Source: Neoceratodus forsteri (taxonomy: Eukaryota; Chordata; Ceratodontiformes; Ceratodontidae). From it: DNA of 64,000 nt. Below the pieces are notes generated by a model. The model did no database searches, was not told the DNA's origin, and saw nothing but the letters and a program-made list of their open reading frames with translations. Every line of letters begins with the position of its first letter. Within the stretch, counting starts at the first letter, position 1. Position numbers and translations under genes: made by a program. The stretch is taken from the NCBI GenBank assembly GCA_016271365.2, contig CM057451.1, positions 371,091,501-371,155,500 on the forward strand, read 5' to 3'. Positions 10,930-23,370 of this stretch are shown one piece after another.

Positions 10930-13611
10930 AGAAATGGAGGGTATTGAGTACCAACGTCCATAGTTTGGACAACAAGCTGCCTGAACTGGTGGCCTTGATG
11001 GAAGAGGGATGCCTGGATATCTCAGCAGTCACACAAACATAGTACACAGAGAACCATGACAGGGATGTTAACATACCAGGGTACACAACCTACAGGAGAG
11101 ACAGGGAGGGCAGAAGATGGGGGGGGGGAGTAGCTCTCTATGTAAGGGAAGGGATAAAAGCAACTGAACAAAAGAGTAAACAGGGAGGAGAGAAGGCACT
11201 GTGGGTCTCCTTAGAGACTGGAAATGGCACCACAATCAGCACAGGGGTTGTATATAGACGCCCATGTCAGGGGGAGGGAATGGACAAGGATATGATAGAA
11301 GGCATACTTACAATGGCAGAGAAAGGGAAGATACTGTTGATGGTGGACCTTAATATGCCAGATGTTAACTGGAGCACCTTTGCGGCAGCCACATCCAAAA
11401 GCAGGGCCATTCTTGATGCCCTTCAGGTGGCATGCCTCAGACAGCTAGTTTTGGAACCTACTCGTGAGGGAGCAATCTTAGACCTCGTACTCTCAAATGG
11501 GGACAGTGAGAGGATCTCAGATCTAGAAGTGGGTAGCCATTTGGGAACAAGTGACCACCAAACAGTGTGGTTCACGATAAACTCAGCTACAGAGTCAAGC
11601 CATACAAAAGTGAGAGTTCTGGATTTCAGGAGGGCTGACTTTGGCAAGATGGGAGAGTGCCTTAGAAAAGCACTTGCAAACAGGCTAGGAGGGGTGGAGC
11701 AACAATGGGGAAATATCAAAACTGACATCACAGAGGCAACAAGCCTTTGTGTAAAGCAAATAAACAAATCAAAATGAAAGAAAAAGCCACTATGGTTCTC
11801 AAAAGAGGTGGCGGTGAAGGTTAGGGAGAAAAAAATAGGATTTAGGAAGTATAAGGAAACACAGAAGGAGCAGGACAGAGAACTATACCAGTTAAGGCAG
11901 AAGGAAGCAGGGAGGGTAGTCAGAATAGCAAAGGCACAAAGTGAGGAAAAGATAGCCAACTCAGTTAAGAAGGGGGATAAAACCTTTTATAGGTACAGTA
12001 TATCAGGGAGCGTAGAAAGACAAAGGAAGGGATAGTGAATCTGAATAGAATGGATGGTGGGTGGGCAGAGAGTGACAGTGAAAAAGCAGGGATACTGAAT
12101 GAATACTTCTGTTCAGTATTCACAAAAGAGGAAGTGGGGGAAGTGCCTAATCCAATTAACAGAAGCACTCTGGAGAGGGGGGGTCGATCCCAGTCCTTTC
12201 ACAGAAGAAAGGGTTCTGAAAGAACTCCTAAAACCGAAGGTGGACAAAGCAATGGGCCAGATGGAATTCACACCAGAATTCTAAAAGAATTAAGCAGAGA
12301 ACTAGTGACACCACTGACTACCCTTTTTAACAAATCACGGGAGGATGGTGTGGTACTTGAGGACTGGAAGAAGGCGGATGTGATCCTTCTTCACAAAAGT
12401 GGGACCAAGACAGAGGCAGAAAACTACAGACCTGTCAGTCTGACCTCTGTGGTAGGGAAAGTGATGGAATCACTTCTGAAGGAAAGAACTGTTGAGTACC
12501 TAGAGGCCAGTGGGGTACAGGACCCAAGGCAGAATGGGTTCACAGCGGGAAGGTCATGTCAGACGAATCTAATTGATTTCTTTGACTGGGTGACCAAAGT
12601 AGTAGACCAGGGAGGGCCTGTGGACATAGCCTACCTAGACTTTAGCAAGGCATTTGACACAGTCCCACACAAAAGATTAGTAGTCAAATTAACCAGCCTG
12701 GGAGTCGGTCCCAGGGTGGTAGCCTGAGTAAAACACTGGCTGAACAACAGGACATAGAAAGTAATTGTACATGGAGTCCACTCTGAAGGAAGAGGGGTTA
12801 CTAGTGGGGTACCACAGGGTTTAGTACTGAGTCCAGTCCTTTTTAATGTCTTTATAAGTGACATTGCAGAGGGACTGGAAGGAAAAGTATGCCTCTTTGC
12901 AGATGACACAAAGATCTGCAACGGTTGATACACAAGGAGGCATGGAAAGGATGAGAAGGGACTTGGCAAGGTTGGAGGAATGGTCAGAAGTATGGCAGCT
13001 TGGATTCAATGCAAGAAGTGCAAAGTAATGCACCTGGGAAACAAAACCCAGGAAGATTACACAATGGGGGGTAGTAACAACAACAAAAATGGAAGGGACC
13101 TGGGGTAATCATATCAGATGACCTTAAGGTTGGCAAGCAATGTGAGGAGGTGGTAGGGAGGGCTGGGGGGATACTGGGATGTATAGGGAGAGGTATCACC
13201 AGCAGAAAACAGGAAGTTATCTCCCTGTACAGACAGTTGGTGAGACCCCATCTGGAGTACTGCGTCCAGTTCTGGAGACCCCATCTCCACAAGGATATAG
13301 ACAGGATGGAGGCAGTTCAGAGGAGGGCAACTAAAATGGTGCAGGGTCTGCAAGAGAAGCCATACAAGGAGAAACTAAAGGAGTTTAATATGTATACTCT
13401 TGAGGAAAGGAGGGCAAGGGGGTACATGATAGAAATGTTTAAGTACCTCAGTGGAATCAACAAAGTCCAAGAGAGCAGCATCTTTCAGAAAAAGAGATGT
13501 GCAAGAACAAGGGGACACAATTTGAAGATAATGGGGGAAACGGTTGAGGGGCAATGTGAGGAAGTATTTTTTCACAGAGAGGGTGGTGGACACATGGAAC
13601 AGCCTTCCTGA
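10930..13611 (+). pseudogene. CR1 ORF2: endonuclease and reverse transcriptase
   Basis: ORF2 polyprotein that nicks target DNA and copies the element RNA. The endonuclease starts STNVHSLDNKLPELVALM; DLNMPDVNW and LGTSDHQTVW mark the Asp/Asn and SDH motifs near 11,350 and 11,550. In reverse transcriptase, ENYRPVSLTSVVGKVMES lies near 12,420, AYLDFSKAFDTVPH near 12,630 (first catalytic Asp), SGVPQGLVL near 12,805, and CLFADDTKICN, the FADD catalytic pair, near 12,890. The C-terminal domain is LVRPHLEYCVQFWRPHL near 13,240. There is an in-frame stop after 11,040, another at 12,727, and further breaks, so this is a dead copy. The catalytic aspartates are retained, which suggests moderate age. Confidence 0.88.
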
Positions 13612-13830
13612 GGAGGTTGTGGGGTCTAAAACTGTGGGAGAATTCAAGAATGCATGGGACAGACCAAGGCAATTTTTGTGGGGGGGTAGGAAGAAATAGG
13701 CTGTTGGTTAAATAGGATCTGCAGCTTATCCTCTAGGTACTAAAATGGGTAGACTAGGTGGGCCCAAGCGGTCCTTATCTGCCGTCAAAGTCTATGTTTC
13801 TATGTTCATCCTTCTGGATCATTTTTCTTA

Positions 13831-14447
13831 GAGAGATTCACCAATCTATGTGTCGGTTGATTTGAACCACACAGTTTGGTGTCTTACCTGCCGCAAATGC
13901 TTCTGCTCTATAGTTGTTCAAAAATTATCCATAATTTTTCAAGAAAAAATCACTCGTAAAATCATCCCGCAGGGACACGGAACACTTCCGGTTCTAAAAT
14001 CCCATCGAGCCACCCCGCTCAGCCAACTTTTATGCGATGATCTGGGAAAGAGCACGGGCAGCTCATTTATAGTGTCTGGGGGCACCTTCGATCATTTTTT
14101 ATCTTATAATGGCCATCTGGTAATGAAATGTGGGCACTGGTCAACTAATGAGACCCTTGTTGAGTGCGACCAGTGCCCCGTTCGACTACCAAAGATGCCT
14201 CCATAGATTATAAAGAAGCATGTCCCCACGCTCTCCCTGTGATCATGTCATAAAGTTGGCTGAGCGCGGGGCAGCGCCGGGGTGGATCTTAGAATCGGGA
14301 AGTGCCTGTGTCCCTGCAGGGATGATTTTACAAGTGATTTTTCTTGAAAACTTATGGATATTTATTGAACAACTATAGAGCAGAAACATTTGCAGCAGGT
14401 AGGGCACTGAACTGTGTGGTGCATGGGGCTAAGTTGGTGAATCTCTT
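13831..14447. repeat. 617-bp imperfect foldback with core at centre
   Basis: AGAGATTCACCAA at 13,832 pairs with TTGGTGAATCTCT at 14,434. Pairing continues inward through GCTCTATAGTTGTTCA, AAAATCATCCC and GCTCAGCCAACTT to GGGCACTGGTC (14,132-14,142) and GACCAGTGCCC at the centre. The spacer, read on the minus strand (14,146-14,168), is GCACTCAACAAGGGTCTCAT, a divergent version of the shared core. It starts about 25 bp after the CR1 tail. No transposase is visible. Confidence 0.85.
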
Positions 14448-14820
14448 TAAAGCTCAATTTCTGGCAATGTGTGCCTCAGATAGCATCTGCAAGGTTGCTC
14501 ACCTTCTTAGACATTAAGTAATTAACCAGCATTACTGTTTGTTGGCTGTTTCACTTTGTTTGATATGGTCTCCTCAAAAGACATGTAATACTTGCACAGG
14601 TGTATCTAAGAGGGGTACTGCATAATAAACACCCAGACTATATTTCCTGTCTCATCCACATCTCACACTGCACTTATTCCCTTAGGAAGTCTTCCTTCCC
14701 CCTCCTAGATATCGCCCAGAATTATAACCTCCCTTGGCAAGGGAGCTATATCGCATTCTCTCCCTGTGGCTTGGAACAGCACTCAAACAGTACTCAAGCT
14801 CACTGGCCTGGTCGCCATGT
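14448..14820. other. no feature seen
   Basis: Unique-looking sequence left of the large palindrome. No coding or structural signal was recognised. Confidence 0.4.
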
Positions 14821-14970
14821 AAGCAATAAGACATGGCTGGGTGTTAGTAGTACTGAGATACCCGCACATCCAGAGGCATAGTTAGGCACGAGACCACAGA
14901 TCGAGTGCCTTCAGCCTCTGGGTGTGCGGGTATCTCAGTACTACCAACACCCAGACATGTCTTATTGGTT
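14821..14970. repeat. 150-bp foldback with core, minus orientation
   Basis: Arms run AAGCAATAAGACATGGCTGG, GTGTT, TAGTACTGAGATACCCGCAC, CCAGAGGC and back. The centre (14,884-14,910, minus strand) reads GGCACTCGATCTGTGGTCTC. It is the mirror counterpart of 23,143-23,294. Confidence 0.92.
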
Positions 14971-17956
14971 ATATAAAATGGGCCCATAGGCCACTTTGAA
15001 AAAAAATAACATTCTAAAAGTTTTCAAAGTCACAAAAAAAATACTAAAATGTTGCTAAATAATGTAAAATAGTCCTTCCACAGATGTTTTTCACCTATAT
15101 CATCTGTCTTTCTTCACACTCAATACTCTGTGTGATTGTTTACCATGGAATAGAAGAATTCAAAGCTCTGCATTATTCCAGAAGTAGAATCCCCCCCACC
15201 ACACACACAGAATGGTAACATGGAATACATGAATTCAACATTCTTCAGAGCTCAGCTCACATACAAACCAAGACACACACACACACACAGGCCTGAAGTG
15301 GAGCCAGAAGCTCAATTTTATCTGTTGCCAGGTAAGGAGCAGGGAGCTCTGACAAAGTCGTAGGGACAGGAGGGGGATTTTTCATGGTCATCACAGAAAC
15401 ACCAGCAATGGAAACGCTGAATAGTACTTGATTTTTTAAATGTGTGTAAGGGGGGCTCATGAGTGTAAATAACATTACATTATTTACTTACTTTAGGGCT
15501 TTTATTTTTAGGGCCTAGTCGAAGTTTTTTATATATGAGTAAAGGCTGCAGCCATGTTTGTGATGGAAACTAGGAAAGAGATGGCTTATGAATGCTGTGA
15601 GTTGCCCTGGTTGACAGGGACTTGTTTTAGCCAGTGGTGGTACTTTCTTACTGCAATGGCTAGAACCAAGTCTCAGCCAATCAGGACACAGGGATTTCTT
15701 TGTCCGTTTTATATTCTGTGGTAGGATGCAAAAGACAATGGGTGTAGTGCATAACAACAAACTATCACAGTAAAAACCCGGTCCTGGAACAAGATAGTGC
15801 AATAATGAGGCAAATGATATGATGCAACAATGCGGCAATCTGTGGTAGAATGTAGAGAAGGCAAGGAATGCAGCAGAGGGAGGGAACAGGACAGGAGTGA
15901 GTGAGTAAGGACGTGAAATAGTCCATTAATAGGGAGGGGATTGCTATAGGAGAGGGTAGGGGACTTAGGCATCAACATGATAACACTTGAGACAGGGCCA
16001 GAGGGGAAGGTTAGAGGAAAAGGGGGCGGGGAGAAGAACAGGGATTTAGAGAGCTAAGCCATCGGGCATTTGCAAGGATCTGTGAAAAATCTTGAGGCGC
16101 GCGACTTGAAGAAACTAATGTAAAATAGGCAAAGAAATCCTTGTGTCCTGACTGGCTGAGACCTGGTTCTAGCCATTGCAGTAAGAGAGTACCACCACTG
16201 GCTAAAAAAAGTCCCTGTCAACCAGGGCAATTCACAGAATTCATAAGCCACCTATTTCCTAGTTTCCATCACAAGCATGGCTGCAGCCTTTACTCATATA
16301 TGAAAAACTTCAACTAGGCCCTAAAAATAGAAGTCCATTAAATTAAGTAAATAATTTAATGTTATTTACACTCATGAGCCCCCCCTTACACACAAACAAA
16401 TTTAAAAAAATCAAGTACTATTCAGTTTCCATTGTTGGTGTTTCTTTGATGACCATGGAAAAATTTCCCTCCTACCCCTACCACTCTGTCAGAGAATCCC
16501 CTGCTCCTTACCTGGCAACAGATACAACTGAGGTTCTGCCTCCACTTCGGGCCTGCGTGTGTGTCTTTGTTTGTATGCCAGTTGAGCTCTGACGAATGTT
16601 GAAGTCGTGTATTCCATGTTACCATTAGGGCTGGGCATCGGGTCGGTCGCATGTTCGGGCCATTCGGGTTTGGTGGTGTTCAGAATTCAAGGTTCGAATC
16701 GGGTTTCACACCACTAAACCCGAACCGGCAACCCGAATTTAGTTATCGCTCTGCAGCATTGCCAGAAGCTGCAGAGCGCACCAGAAGAATGCTTGCGCTG
16801 CGCGCAGTGCCGGTCAGTGTGGGTTGGTGGGGGAGTGAGACGGAGTGCCTGCACTGCAGAGTGGGAGCTGCTTGTTCTTGCTGTGGGGGGGGGGGTCAGG
16901 CACTGGGACAGATCAATTTGAGAGAGCGTGTCTGTCACTCGGGACAGGAGGATGTACACGCACACAGTCAGGATTAAATTGGGGGAAAAAATACACTTAC
17001 TGTGTGACTGACACCTCTCCTCTCCAGTCCCAGAGTGACATACGGCAGCAGATTACTCCCTCCTCCAGACCCTCATCCTCCAATGCGGCATGTGACAGTG
17101 CTGGCGATCACGTGACTGCAGTAATGGCAGTCCAATCGCAGCTGCTGTCTTTCCTTTGTTGCCCCCCCCCATTGCAGTGAGCTGCTGAGTGATTGGGTGA
17201 TGTCAAGAGGCAATATAACCCTCAGCATCACGCAGCAGCCATTTGCAGTAGAGTGTACCAGCAGGCAGCACGTCTGTGTCTGAGGTTGGGGAGAAACAGC
17301 ATGTTTTTCTCTGGCTGGATTCCTCGTGGAGTGCTTAGCCCTAGTTGTAGTACTCTATTGATATAAAAGTACTACTGCAAAAAACTAGTACTCCAGTCCA
17401 CACTTCTTAACTACTGCTTCACTCACTGAGGGGGGTTAGGGGAATATAAATTTTTTAGTGAGGTGAGGTCACAGAAAGACTGATGAATAATTTGTTTTGG
17501 TACTAATGATGTACCAGTGGCTGGCTTAACAGCAAGAGCAGCAGCAGAGTAGTGCAGAGAAAGGGAATATAGTGAGACAGATGAATATTTTTTTTTTTTT
17601 ACTAAATAAAAAAACTACTGGCTTAAAGAGACAGAGCAAGAGCAGCAGATGAGAGAACAGGTCCAGTTGTTTTTTTTGGAGGGGCTTATTAATCTTTGCT
17701 GTGTTCTTCTGAAGTGAATATATCTAGTTCACTGTTCTGAAATCAGTAATTCCCATTTTTTTATTTTAGTGGCTTACAAAAATATACATAGAGCTCTCAG
17801 AGCAGCAGCAGTCCCAGTTTTTTTTTTTTTTTTTTGAGAGGCTTTTACCGAAACTCTTCATTTTAATAAGATTCAGCAGCAGGCAGTAAATAAAATAATA
17901 GTATTTGTTTTATATTTGCAGCAGCAGTCCCTTATGCTGATGATGGTTAGTTTTAT

Positions 17957-18493
17957 GTTACTGGCTTAAAAAAAAAAAAAAAAAAAAAAGACGCGCACTG
18001 GCACTCCCATTTTATAGAGGGTGTTCATTCACTGAGTTGAATTTCTTAGTATTTAAAAAAAAAATCATTACCAGTCACATATATGAATAATAACCATCCT
18101 TAATTGATTTTGTTACTGGCTTAAAAACAGACATAGCTCGAGAGCAGTGGTAGTCCCAGTTTAGAGGGTGTTCACTGCCCTGAATTTCTTCGTCAGTATT
18201 TAAATCATCACCAGTCACATATAAGAATCATCCTTGATATGTTACTGGCTTAAAAAAGATATAGAAAGTAGCAGTCCCAGTTTAGAGGGTGTTCACTGTC
18301 TTGAATTTCTTTATCAGTACTGAAATGAACACCAGTCACATATAAAAAATCGTCCTTAATTGTTATGTTGGTGGCTTTAAAAAAAGATATAGCTAGAGAG
18401 CAGTGGCAGTCCCAGTTTAGAGGGTGTTCACTGTCTTGCATTTCTTCGTCAGTAGTTATTAAATCATCACCAGTCACTGAATACATTTTTTTC
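17957..18493. repeat. 126-155-bp degenerate tandem repeat in hAT 5' region
   Basis: The unit start GTTACTGGCTTAAAAA recurs at 17,957, 18,112 and 18,241, and as GTTGGTGGCTTTAAAAA at 18,367. Each unit holds GCAGTCCCAGTTTAGAGGGTGTTCACT in similar form, and CACCAGTCACATAT near its end. Older partial units may extend left to about 17,450. It lies directly upstream of the transposase start at 18,511. Confidence 0.85.
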
Positions 18494-18510
18494 TTCAAGC
18501 AGTACTAATA

Positions 18511-21418
18511 ATGGAGAACAGTGAACTCAGAAAAGTAAGCCAAAAACGCCACCAGAACAATACTACATCTAGCTCTGAGGAAAGTGACAGCACTGTGTCT
18601 TCAGCCAATGTAACACATACAAGATCTGGTCGTACTGTACAGCCCAAGAGGCTGTTTGCACCTGTAAAAAAAAAAAAAAAACGCACATTATCTCGGTTTA
18701 AAAGAATAGTCTGTGCAAAAAGCGTAGTGACCACAGAAAGAAACTACATAAAATACTGCAGTAATAACAGAAAGAGGCAGTAATAATTCTTTGAATGATG
18801 ATGAACATGAGTCAAAGTTGCTTGCAGCTGAATGTGAATCTAACGTTCAAGTAAATACTATTAATGTTGACCTTGCAGACTTTGGGGGTAGTGGTGGAGA
18901 TAAGAAAGACGATGATGATGTTAATTTCCCGGGCAATTCTTCCCCTTTTGTCACAGAGGTGAATGATGATAACCAGGCATCATCCTCCTCTTCTTCAGTT
19001 TCAATAAATAAAAATACAAGTGTCTGTAATACCACCAGTCCACCACCATAGTCTGTTGTAGAGAATGCACACCAACCACATACTGCTGATAGAGGGGTCT
19101 CTGGCACTGCAAATCAACGTGCAACTTGTAGCATTCAAAGATATTTTTCAGCATTGTCCAACACTTAACAGGCATAGCCAGTATCTGATTCTGTACCAGG
19201 AAAAATAGGCAGGAAAAGTTCTTCTGTAGTGTGGAATCATTTCTGTATATGCCCAAATGATTCCTTTAAAGGAGTACGCATTCATTGCAAAAGTGGGTTT
19301 GGCAGGGGGAAGTCAGCACGTAACCTCAGTACGACTGCACTGATTAGACATCTCCAGCGCCAGCATCCAAGAGTAATGAAAAAGAATATGAATACTGATG
19401 ATTATGTTGATAGCTTGGATGATGATGATGATGACAGCAGGTACTTATGCAATACTACCACACAGCTTGCAGAGGCAGAGAGCAAATCTGTCATTTCACA
19501 GTGTACAGAGGAAGATTCACCTCAGTCAGCACAAAAAAATACTATAAGACCCCACCATGTCCCTCAGAAAAGAACTGTACATTTTCAAACTCCATTGCAC
19601 CCTCAGGTAGTCACGAAAAAAAAAAAAGAAAAAAAGAATTTTAAAAGCAGCGTTTGCTGCTAAAATCAAATTTCAACCAGGTCATCAAACCGCGGTAAAA
19701 ACTGAACGCTTAATTGTGCAGATGATAGCACTTGATTTAGAACCATATGCCAAAGTAGAACACATTGGTTTTCAGCAACTGTTACAGGAATTACAGCCTA
19801 GGTATCAAATGCCTTCATAACGTACTTTTTCCAATCGTATCATACCTGAAATATATGTGGCAGTGAGAAATGCAATTTCCAGTAAATTGACACAGGCATG
19901 GGGGGGATTTGTTCACTTTATGATAGACCTTTGGACAAGCTTTGCACCACATGCTTACTTATCTCTCACAGCTCACTGGGTCACGTTTAAGGAGTCTGCA
20001 GCATCATCAGCAGTACAAACCAATAATGTCAGTCAACCTAGTTTGCTTCTTGATGAGTACAGGGGTATGGTACTACTTAGTGTGTCTCCAATGGACACTG
20101 AGCATACTGCAGTAAATATAAGGGCAGTTTTGGAGAAGGTGTAGAAAGAATGGATTGTGTCCCGGGGTCTTACCATTGGTATGACTGTGACTGATAATGG
20201 TGCAAATATTACCAAAGCTCTTCGGGACCGTGGTAATGAGCAGACAGTTAATGTTTTTTGCTTTGCACACGCTCTCAGTTTGGTTGTACGCCATGCCCTG
20301 CAACACCAAGTTGACGTATGCAACCTTGTTCACACTACACGTAAAATATGTGGCCACGTTCACAGATCTGTAAAGACCACATCCATTCTTAGGCAGTACC
20401 AAAGAGACTACAATGTACCATCTAACAATCTCATCCAAGATATAGTTACTTGGTGGACTTCCACCTATTATATGTTGGAACGTCTACTGCAGCAGAAGTT
20501 GGCAGTACATAATATGGCCTTAATCCATGATATCGGGGGCATGATCATGCAATGAAAGTTGTTGGAAGAAACTGTGAAAACACTGGCACCATTTGAAAAA
20601 GCAACGAAGGTACTCAGTAGTAACAGTGCATCCATTAGTGAAGTCATACCAATGGTACGCATCCTTTTCAAAGAGATGGCCGATACCATGGACAGTAATG
20701 GAGAGGAAGGGCAATCGCAAGAGATTACAGAGCTTGCTAGCATTTTAAATGCAGAGATGCACAGAAGATTTGATTCTGTTCTTACAGACAAGAAATATGT
20801 AATTGCTCCCATAATAGGTCCTTGTTTCAAGGACATCTTCTTGGTGCGAGACAGTTTGCCAATAACAAATATCAAGGCACAACACACTGATGAGATTCAG
20901 GAGGTCCAAGACAGAATGGATGGTCATGGACAGCAACAGCCATCACCAAGGCAGTCACGGCAGAACTTGACAACTACTAGTTCTCGTGCATTGTCACAGC
21001 AGACAGACTCTCCTTCCTCTTCTCATCCACTTCACATTAAAGTTAATAAAGCTGATGATATCTGGAATAAACTAAATGCCCATGGCTGCTAAAGGCCAAT
21101 ATCAGAACAGTCATGTGTGCCTAGCGCTGAAAGAGTTCTGAATATTTACCTCATGGAGCCTCGAGAGACCAATCCTAAACGTGACCCTCTCATATATTGG
21201 GAAAGCAAGCGCTCTGTTTGGCAAGCCATGACTCAAGTTGCAGTCAAATATCTTGGATGTCCACCTACAAAAGTGTGCCTTCAGAGCGCATCTTTAGAAC
21301 TGCTGGCAATGTTGCATCCTCTGCTCGGAGTAGTTTGGACCCAGAGCATGTTGAACAGTTAACATTTCTGAAAATAAACCTGCCTCGACTTAATTACAAG
21401 TATAATACCGGTACATAA
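18511..21418 (+). pseudogene. hAT transposase with BED zinc finger (ZBED-like)
   Basis: Transposase of the surrounding hAT. An acidic/basic N-terminal tract (MENSELRKVSQKRHQ, then KKKKKRTLSRFKR) is followed by a BED finger at about 19,225-19,380 (SVVWNHF, a Cys pair IHCKSG, then TTALIRHLQRQHP). The catalytic region contains VHFMIDLWTSFAPHAYLSLT near 19,913, TVTDNGANITKAL near 20,185, FCFAHALSLVVRH near 20,258 and DIVTWWTSTYYMLERL near 20,438. The dimerisation region has DPLIYWESKRSVWQ near 21,183, then PSERIFRTAGN and LTFLKINLPRLN to a stop at 21,418. Stops at about 18,781, 19,051, 19,663, 20,144 and 20,555, plus a frameshift at about 21,270, inactivate it. No introns are evident. Confidence 0.88.
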
Positions 21419-22070
21419 ACCTATAATTCTAGAATCAGTGAGCGAGTGCCTTAGTGTGTGTTGCAAATACATGAAATCTCCCATCTGCCTGTCTTCATTT
21501 ACTATGCGTACCTAAACAGTAAATACGCATAGGGGGTTATTTTAAAAAAAAAAAGAAACACAACCAACCGTAACAGACTACGAGCAAGCACCAAAGAGAT
21601 GATTTCACTGCTCTTGAATAAGGCATGTGAAACAGTTCAACGTTATTAAACAAAAACATGCCAAATGTGCCAAGATCCCATTCAGGAACACTGCGGGGAC
21701 CTACAAGTCCACTACTACCAGTTTCACTTAATCAGGAGTGTTCACCAGTTGCTGTTACACTTAATTTAAACTCCACACTTAAAGTGACCCACTAATAAAA
21801 TAAAAACACAAATATACAGCTATGACCCACTGGAAGTAAAAATATAAGAGAAAAAGAACAGAATGGCTACACAGTGATGTATAAATTCATATAGGCACCC
21901 CCAGGACATGGATCCAAAATGCATGCAAAAAGTAAACAGCAATGAAATCATTACTTGGGTATTTGCTCATAATCTGTTCGGGTGGGGCTGGGTAGTGTTG
22001 GAGTTTGTGCCTTTTTTGTTCTGATTATTCTCCTGTGCACACCCAGCCAGTGGGACAGCATTTTGTTCTC
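21419..22070. other. noncoding 3' part of the hAT
   Basis: AT-rich sequence between the transposase stop and the 3' tandem repeat. A short hairpin-like pair ATGCGTACCTAAACAG and AGTAAATACGCAT lies near 21,503-21,532. No gene seen. Confidence 0.5.
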
Positions 22071-22690
22071 TCATTTTTCACACTGCTATTTATTTTCCTT
22101 TACCCAAGCTCTATTGCCATCATCAACATCATCATTCCCCCAACATCAGTACCGCCATGGGGAGTGCTACCTAGCAGAGCAGGGGTGGGTGGGTTGGGAA
22201 CCGTGGAGGAGGAAGTATGCTGTCCCTGGGTATGCTGCTCTGTTCCAGTGTCCTCCATAGCCTAGTAGCTAGCTATAGCTACTATATGTGTTTTCCTCAG
22301 TTTCAACAGTGCAGCAGCACATGGTTAGCTCACAGTCTCATTTTTCAGACTGCTATTTATTTTCCTTTACCCCAGCTCTCTTGCCATCATCATTCCCCCA
22401 ACATCAGTGCCGCCATGGGGAGCAAGGGTGGGTGGGTTGGAACCATGGAGGAGGAAGTATTATGCCCCTAGGTATGCTGCTCTGTTCCGGTGTCCTCCGT
22501 AGCCTAGCCAGCTATAATTTGTGTTTTTCTCAGATTTTCTCAGTCTCACCAATGCAGTAGTAGCACAGCTCTCCCATTTTTCTCACTGCTGACCCCACGG
22601 CCACCATCAGTGCCACCATGGGGAAAAGTACTACTTAGGGGAGCAGGATTGGGTGGGTGGGGGTTGGAATAGTAGACGAGGAAGATGTCT
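22071..22690. repeat. about 235-267-bp tandem repeat in hAT 3' region
   Basis: TCATTTTTCACACTGC recurs at 22,071, 22,338 (TCATTTTTCAGACTGC) and about 22,573 (CCATTTTTCTCACTGC). Each is followed by ACCATCA/CCGCCATGGGG and GGGTGGGTTGG blocks. That makes two full units and a partial third. Reading frames here follow the repeat. Confidence 0.85.
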
Positions 22691-23142
22691 GCCTGATTTT
22701 GAGCCTCTTGGTAAGGTAGCCTGCCAGGCTGCCAAACTCATTATGAAGGTTCTGTTTAAAGTTATTGTTCATAGCTTTTCATGTATTTTAACAGCATATT
22801 TAATTTCGGGCCAATTCAAGTTTTGTCCGTCCCGGCTCAAAATTGGCTTGGCCAGACCGTTGCGGGTGCCGGCCCTAGTGCCATTCTGCATTAATACAAG
22901 TGTGGGAGGGGTGGGGGGAGAATTCTACTGCTGGAATAATGCAGAGCTTTGAATTCTTCTATTCCATGATAAACATTCACGCAATGTACTGAGTGTGAAG
23001 AAAGACAGATGACTGGCAGGTGAAAAACATCTGTGGAAGGACTATTTTACATTATTTAGCAACATTTTAGCATATTTTTTGGTAACTTTGAAAACTTTTA
23101 GAATGTTCTTTTTTTCAAAGTTGCCTATTGGCCCATTTTATA

Positions 23143-23294
23143 TAAGCAATAAATCATGGCTGGGTGTTGGCAGTACTGAGATATCCGCACACCCAGAGGC
23201 TGAAGGCAATCGACCTGCGGTCTTGTGCTTAACTATGCCTCTGGGTATGCGGGTATCTCAATACTATCAACACCCAGCCATGTCTTATTGCTTA
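23143..23294. repeat. 152-bp foldback with core, plus orientation
   Basis: AAGCAATAAATCATGGCTGG to CAGCCATGTCTTATTGCTT, with the centre GGCAATCGACCTGCGGTCTT at 23,205-23,224. The sequence on both outer sides (GTCCTTCCACAGATGTTTTTC and onward, each in opposite orientation) also mirrors, so this element is the centre of a further palindrome running to about 24,590. Confidence 0.9.
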
Positions 23295-23370
23295 CATAGT
23301 CCTTCCACAGATGTTTTTCACCTGCCAGTCATCTGTCTTTCTTCACACTCAATACATTGAATGATTGTTT

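Larger units (their letters stand above)
9617..13806 (+). mobile_element. near full-length CR1 LINE
   Basis: A CR1-clade non-LTR retrotransposon: 5' region, ORF1 with a zinc-finger/coiled-coil start and an SGNH esterase, ORF2 with an APE endonuclease and a reverse transcriptase, and a short 3' tail ending TCTATGTTTCTATGTT. The last about 320 bp are nearly identical to the truncated copy at 36,283-36,606 and similar to the minus-strand copy at 53,832-54,349, which fixes the 3' end. The 5' edge is approximate. Multiple stops and frameshifts mean it is inactive. Confidence 0.9.
16626..22877 (+). mobile_element. 6.25-kb hAT DNA transposon (BED-finger type)
   Basis: The ends TAGGGCTGGGCATCGGGT and GCGGGTGCCGGCCCTA form short imperfect terminal inverted repeats of hAT type. 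Flanking target duplication is GTTACCAT (16,618-16,625) against GTGCCAT (22,878-22,884), one indel from the 8 bp expected for hAT. A second copy of the empty target sequence (CATGTTACCACTCTGTG on the minus strand near 24,110) supports the insertion point. The transposase lies at 18,511-21,418; the rest is tandem repeat and noncoding sequence. It inserted into the right arm of the large foldback, so it is younger than that structure. Confidence 0.85.
14821..23294. mobile_element. large foldback, arms about 0.9 kb, split by a hAT transposon
   Basis: The left arm (14,821-15,718) is mirrored by 16,115-16,625 plus 22,878-23,294; the right arm is interrupted by the hAT at 16,626-22,877. Landmarks appear in both orientations: GCAATAAGACATGGCTGGGT, the AAACTTTTAGAATGTT stretch, TTCACACTCAATAC, ATGGAATAGAAGAATTC, CTGTTGCCAGGTAAGGAGCA, GGGCTCATGAGTGTAAATAA, GCCAGTGGTGGTAC and AATCAGGACACA. 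The spacer (15,719-16,114) is unrelated to the arms. Each outer end of the structure is itself a small palindrome (14,821-14,970 and 23,143-23,294). No protein-coding sequence is seen outside the hAT. Confidence 0.85.
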
